The notes below the pieces were generated by a model. It ran no database searches. It was not told the origin of the DNA and saw only the letters and a program-made list of their open reading frames with translations. Shown here piece after piece: positions 14,571-17,363 of a stretch of DNA of 17,363 nucleotides (position 1 is the first letter of the stretch; each line of letters starts with the position of its first letter). The position numbers and the translations under genes were made by a program. Origin of the DNA: Bacillota bacterium (GTDB lineage Bacteria; Bacillota_C; Negativicutes; CTSoil-072); NCBI GenBank assembly GCA_017861495.1, contig JAGFXW010000023.1:1-17363 (forward strand), given 5' to 3'.

Positions 14571-14627
14571 CCTGTTTCCCTCCCACAGGCCGTTTTTCAT
14601 CATTCCCGCCTGATATTTCTCCTGTCC

Positions 14628-14641
14628 TTATCATACGATAA
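14628..14641. promoter_or_regulatory. Inverted repeat TTATC-N4-GATAA upstream of the siroheme operon
   Basis: TTATCATACGATAA is a 5-bp inverted repeat with a 4-bp centre. It overlaps TATGAT (minus-strand complement of 14630-14635), a -10-like hexamer facing the siroheme gene, so a protein bound here would block that promoter. The regulator is unknown. Confidence 0.35.
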
Positions 14642-14664
14642 ACCATTCTTCTTGACTGTGAGGC

Positions 14665-14680
14665 ATATCACAGGTGATAT
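14665..14680. promoter_or_regulatory. Inverted repeat ATATCAC-N2-GTGATAT upstream of the siroheme operon
   Basis: A 7-bp perfect dyad with a 2-bp centre, centred about 50 bp upstream of the putative start of transcription and about 100 bp from the start codon. The minus-strand promoter lacks a good -35, which would fit an activator site. The half-site TCAC/GTGA resembles CRP/FNR-family operators (for example HcpR), but the spacing here is shorter. Confidence 0.4.
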
Positions 14681-14687
14681 TTTTTGA

Positions 14688-14739
14688 AGCAAAAACGACA
14701 AAAATCGAACCAGTTTGTTCCGGCCGATTTTTGTCGTTT
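14688..14739 (-). terminator. Terminator of the namA/QueG-like operon
   Basis: A 15-bp perfect stem (14693-14707 with 14725-14739), extended inward by GAAC/GTTC. On the minus strand the hairpin ends in a T run (complement of 14691-14695), about 30 bp after the NamA-like stop codon. Confidence 0.9.
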
Positions 14740-14770
14740 CGATGACCTATTTTTGTAATCGTATGGTTAA

Positions 14771-15784
14771 TTAGGATTTTGCCCGCAAATAAGGTTTCGG
14801 CCAAGAAATATCTTCGCCCAGCGTTTTAGCCGCCATTAGCGGCCAATACGGATTCCGCAGCAATTCGCGGCCGAGGAAAACCAAATCAATCCCGGCTTTG
14901 ACAATCTGCTCGGCCTGGACCGGTTCCGTAACCAACCCTCCGCCAATGACCGGCAATCCTGTTTTTTCTTTAATTGCCGCCGCAAAGCCGATTTGATATC
15001 CTGGGTATGCGCGCGGTGCCGCCGGCGTCACTCCGCCCGAGCTCACATGCACCAGATCAATCCCCTTGCCTTTGATCATATTCAGCATTTCGCCTACCAT
15101 TTCCGGCGAATTTCCTTCCGGTTCATATTCATAAGCGGATACCCTTACAACCAAAGGCATCGTCGAAGGAAGTTCATTTCGCACCGCCTCGACAACTTCC
15201 GCCAAAATTCTCACCCTGTTTTGAACCGTTCCGCCATATTCGTCCTCTCGCCGGTTTGTCAACGGGGATAAAAATTGATTGATCAAATATCCATGCGCCG
15301 CATGGAGTTCGATGGCATCAAACCCTGCTTTGACTGCCCGGATCGCGGCCAGTCGAAAATTGTCGACAATCCGTTGAATATCCGATACAGTCAGCGATTG
15401 GGGAGTCCGGTATTCAGCGTTGAAAGGCAGCGCAGACGGCGCAACCGGCTCCAGGTAAGGCACTTCGCTTTTTCTGCCGGCATGACCCAGCTGGATTGCA
15501 ATCTTGCTTTCCTTACTATGCACCGCATCGATAATCCTTTTTAATCCCTCGGCTTGAGCGTCGTTCCATATCCCCAGGTCATTTTCAGTAATCCGGCCAC
15601 CATCCTCAATCCCTGTGGCTTCCATAATAATAAAGCCAACCTGTCCTACCGCCCGGGACACATAGTGGGTAAAGTGCCATTCATTGGCAAGCCCATCCCG
15701 TTCTGACGAATACATACACATCGGCGGCATAACAATCCGGTTCTTAAGCGCCAAACCCCGAAGCAGCAAAGGTGAAAAAAGCAT
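14771..15784 (-). CDS. namA: NADPH dehydrogenase NamA-like old yellow enzyme
   Basis: A 337-aa FMN-dependent ene-reductase of the YqjM/NamA class, which reduces activated C=C bonds of enals and enones using NAD(P)H. The length equals B. subtilis YqjM (338 aa). Class signatures are present: PPMCMYSS with C23 and Y25 (the thermophilic-like OYE cysteine and tyrosine), QLGHAGR (98-104), and ELHAAHGYL with H161, H164 and Y166 for substrate binding. A C-terminal FMN-phosphate region (PVIGGGLVTEP, then LGRELLRNPYWPL) follows. AAGGAGG eight bases ahead of the ATG fixes the start. The gene begins 14 bp after the QueG-like gene and ends at its own terminator, so the pair forms an operon. The physiological substrate is unknown. 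Confidence 0.93.
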   Translation of the reverse strand: MLFSPLLLRGLALKNRIVMPPMCMYSSERDGLANEWHFTHYVSRAVGQVGFIIMEATGIEDGGRITENDLGIWNDAQAEGLKRIIDAVHSKESKIAIQLGHAGRKSEVPYLEPVAPSALPFNAEYRTPQSLTVSDIQRIVDNFRLAAIRAVKAGFDAIELHAAHGYLINQFLSPLTNRREDEYGGTVQNRVRILAEVVEAVRNELPSTMPLVVRVSAYEYEPEGNSPEMVGEMLNMIKGKGIDLVHVSSGGVTPAAPRAYPGYQIGFAAAIKEKTGLPVIGGGLVTEPVQAEQIVKAGIDLVFLGRELLRNPYWPLMAAKTLGEDISWPKPYLRAKS

Positions 15785-15798
15785 ACTCGTTTTCCTCC

Positions 15799-16575
15799 TT
15801 ATTTTCTTGGTATTCCAGCCTCACACGGAACTGCCGTTTGACATTTTCCGCAGCCATACCGCGGCTTGTACAACACTTTCATTTGTTCTATGTATTGGCC
15901 GCAGACCGTATTATCCTTGCCCCCCTCACTGATTGCTTGCGACGGGCAACGAGGAACGCAGACGCCGCATTTTGAACAATTCTCATCCAGCGAAGCATAA
16001 TAACGCGGTGTTGGAGTCATCTCCGCATCAACAACTACACTGCCAATCCTCCCGGCGGAGCCCCGCCTGGTAATCAAGGAACGATTCAGACTGAAGGTTC
16101 CCAAGCCGGCTACAAAAGCAACATGGCGCTCCGACCAATTGCTTTTTCCGGCAACCACACTAAACCGTTCATCCAAGCAAGGAGCAACCGCTGTATATCC
16201 CGCCTCAGAAAATAGTTGAACCAAAAAATTCCGCAGCGCATCATTCACGCTTTCTCCCTCGATACGCCCGTACAACCATTCTATGGCTGGCAAGCCGGCC
16301 GGTCGGTTGGCCTTCCTTACCTCTAAAGAAAACGGCAAAAAATAAGACAGCACACTTTTTGCGCCCACCAGCCAGTCTTGCGGCAATTTGTGGAGCCTGC
16401 CCACGGCATCATCAGCGCGTAACCGTTCAAACAGAGGGTCATTGGCCTGCGCAACACCAAGCAAGGGTATATCAAAAATTGGCATATTATGCAATCCGTT
16501 AACAACATTAAGTGAATTATCCCGGAGAAATTTTTCCACCGCTATGGTGAGATCGCCTAAATCCACAACCTTCAT
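15799..16575 (-). CDS. Short QueG-like double [4Fe-4S] protein
   Basis: A 258-aa Fe-S oxidoreductase related to epoxyqueuosine reductase. The core segment SERHVAFVAGLGTFSLNRSLITRRGS (about 148-173) matches the QueG family pattern, followed by ferredoxin cysteines C200, C203, C206 and C210, then C225, C242, C245 and C251. The C-terminal HEAT-like part of full QueG (about 350-380 aa) is absent, so this is a short paralogue and not the tRNA enzyme proper. The ATG at 16573-16575 touches a run of six G, too close for a normal ribosome site; a GTG three codons later (16564-16566) has ideal spacing, and the true start is uncertain. It precedes namA by 14 bp, suggesting electron supply or a shared reductive pathway (inference). 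Confidence 0.85.
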   Translation of the reverse strand: MKVVDLGDLTIAVEKFLRDNSLNVVNGLHNMPIFDIPLLGVAQANDPLFERLRADDAVGRLHKLPQDWLVGAKSVLSYFLPFSLEVRKANRPAGLPAIEWLYGRIEGESVNDALRNFLVQLFSEAGYTAVAPCLDERFSVVAGKSNWSERHVAFVAGLGTFSLNRSLITRRGSAGRIGSVVVDAEMTPTPRYYASLDENCSKCGVCVPRCPSQAISEGGKDNTVCGQYIEQMKVLYKPRYGCGKCQTAVPCEAGIPRK

Positions 16576-16871
16576 CCCCCCAAGTTTATTGCACCGCTCA
16601 TTGTCTTCCTCTTATTAAAAAACATTATAGAAAAAAGGGGAAATTCCTTTCGAACATAGAATATTTATTCCCTTAAATTATAACCCACTACTCGTCTTCT
16701 ACTCGAACTATCGGCAGGACTTTTACCTTATCATACAGAATTGTACCTTTGAGATAAACTGGTTGTCTTGTGTAAGCAGAGCAACTACGTATCATTATTT
16801 CAATATCATGCAGACAGGAATCCTGTGACAACGGGATTCCCGTTTTTTTGCAAAGAGGTGCCAGGATTGAA
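16576..16871. other. 296-bp intergenic leader region between divergent genes
   Basis: AT-rich. Minus-strand TATAAT hexamers lie at 16624-16629 and 16677-16682 and could serve the QueG-like gene, though -35 matches are weak (TTCGAA at 16649-16654, 19 bp). On the plus strand TTGTGT, 16 bp, TATCAT (16791-16796) may drive the topoisomerase gene. A minus-strand ORF at 16688-16795 (35 codons, ending VKVLPIVRVEDE) has no ribosome site and is not called. Confidence 0.4.
16817..16847 (+). terminator. Terminator-like hairpin in the topoisomerase gene leader (attenuator candidate)
   Basis: GGAATCC (16817-16823) pairs with GGATTCC (16834-16840) across a 10-nt loop, followed by CGTTTTTTT. Two short palindromes, ACAGGAATCCTGT and ACGGGATTCCCGT, make alternative folds possible. 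No plus-strand gene precedes it for several kb, so it lies in the leader of the next gene rather than after another gene. Confidence 0.6.
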
Positions 16872-17363
16872 ATGAAAAAATTGATTATCGCTGAAAAACC
16901 ATCCGTATCCAGAAACATTGCCGATGCAATCCATGCCAAAGCTAGAAAAGATGGTTTTATCGAAGGGAATGACTATGTAATCACATGGGCATTTGGCCAT
17001 TTACTCCAGCTTTATGATCTAAAAGATTATAATCCAGATCTCAAAGGCTGGAAATTGGATTATTTTCCCTATATACCAAATGAATTTAAATATAAGATTA
17101 AAACTTCGGATCGGAATAAGGACCAAATTGATACCGGAGCAAAAAAACAAGTTGACATCATTCACAGCTTAATTGAACGGGAAGATATCGACGGAATTAT
17201 TGCCGCAACCGATGATGACCGCGAAGGACAAATTATTTTTGACGAGATTGCCTTGTATTTGAATACAAAAAAGCCAATCGAACGGTTGTTGTTAAATGAA
17301 TGGACAAATGATGAAGTAAAAAAAGGGCTGCAAAACTTGCGATCCAATAATGAGATGCAGTCG
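16872..17363 (+). CDS. topB: DNA topoisomerase III-like type IA topoisomerase (3' end outside window)
   Basis: The first 164 codons of a type IA topoisomerase, which passes single DNA strands through a transient 5'-phosphotyrosine break. The Toprim signature opens the protein (KLIIAEKPSVSRNIADAI; catalytic Glu at residue 8), then VITWAFGHLLQL and the acidic motif ATDDDREGQII (about 116-126), matching the DxDxE part of the family's DPDREG motif with Asp in place of Pro. The tyrosine domain lies beyond the window. Topoisomerase III rather than TopA is chosen from AEKPSV and WAFGHLL. The ATG is preceded by AGGTG and CAGGAT at imperfect distances. The region is much more AT-rich than the genes to its left, and topB-like genes are common on conjugative elements, so a mobile origin is possible. 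Confidence 0.9.
   Translation, partial: MKKLIIAEKPSVSRNIADAIHAKARKDGFIEGNDYVITWAFGHLLQLYDLKDYNPDLKGWKLDYFPYIPNEFKYKIKTSDRNKDQIDTGAKKQVDIIHSLIEREDIDGIIAATDDDREGQIIFDEIALYLNTKKPIERLLLNEWTNDEVKKGLQNLRSNNEMQS

Noticed and set aside
14652..14680. Plus-strand promoter-like pair TTGACT-N17-TGATAT
   Set aside because: No plus-strand gene or RNA structure follows it; it more likely arises from the dyad sites facing the siroheme gene.
16688..16939. Minus-strand open frame ending in VKVLPIVRVEDE
   Set aside because: It overlaps the topoisomerase start and the leader hairpin and has no ribosome site; a coding role for its last 35 codons cannot be excluded but is unsupported.
1..17363. CRISPR arrays, tRNA or rRNA genes, insertion sequences, attachment sites
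   Set aside because: No regularly spaced repeats, cloverleaf-like runs, transposase-like proteins or flanking duplications were found by reading both strands.

Overview
This 17.4 kb window looks like the chromosome of an anaerobic, low-to-mid G+C Gram-positive-lineage bacterium (Firmicutes; Negativicutes or Clostridia is my inference). The support is strong AGGAGG-type ribosome sites, many Fe-S proteins, an H-cluster sensor protein, a siroheme reductase-like protein fused to DUF1858, a NamA-type old yellow enzyme, and an MscL with a C-terminal zinc ribbon. No tRNA, rRNA, CRISPR array, transposase or phage gene was seen. The left edge cuts a DEAD-box helicase and the right edge cuts a topoisomerase III-like gene.

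Layout. 1-1610: DEAD-box RNA helicase (-) and a double zinc-ribbon protein (+), divergent around a palindromic promoter region; the zinc-ribbon leader carries a perfect 39-bp tandem duplication. 1614-2842: membrane protein and UPF0178/YqxD protein, overlapping (-). 2965-3270: small unknown acidic protein (+), then about 340 bp of AT-rich DNA without a gene. 3612-5290: PpnP-like nucleoside phosphorylase (-), FlK-type thioesterase (+), small unknown protein and peroxiredoxin (-). 5527-7428: a 633-aa GHKL ATPase resembling MORC/MutL (+). 7491-12772 (-): PaaI-type thioesterase, a giant ferredoxin/[FeFe]-hydrogenase-like/GGDEF/EAL protein, phosphoglucomutase and mscL, possibly one transcript ending at a 23-bp hairpin. 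12924-14570 (-): siroheme reductase/DUF1858 fusion and an unknown protein. 14771-16575 (-): NamA-like oxidoreductase and a short QueG-like Fe-S protein. 16872-end (+): topoisomerase III-like gene in clearly more AT-rich DNA.

The best candidate for an undescribed system is the 877-aa protein at 9690-12323. It joins two [4Fe-4S] sites, an H-cluster domain with all four cluster cysteines but with substitutions at residues linked to turnover, and another four-cysteine Fe-S module to apparently intact GGDEF and EAL domains. I infer an H2- or redox-responsive switch for cyclic di-GMP. Second-tier candidates are the stand-alone MORC-like ATPase, the siroheme-DUF1858 fusion with dyad sites upstream, the duplicated promoter/leader element of the zinc-ribbon gene, and a terminator-like hairpin in the leader of the topoisomerase gene.
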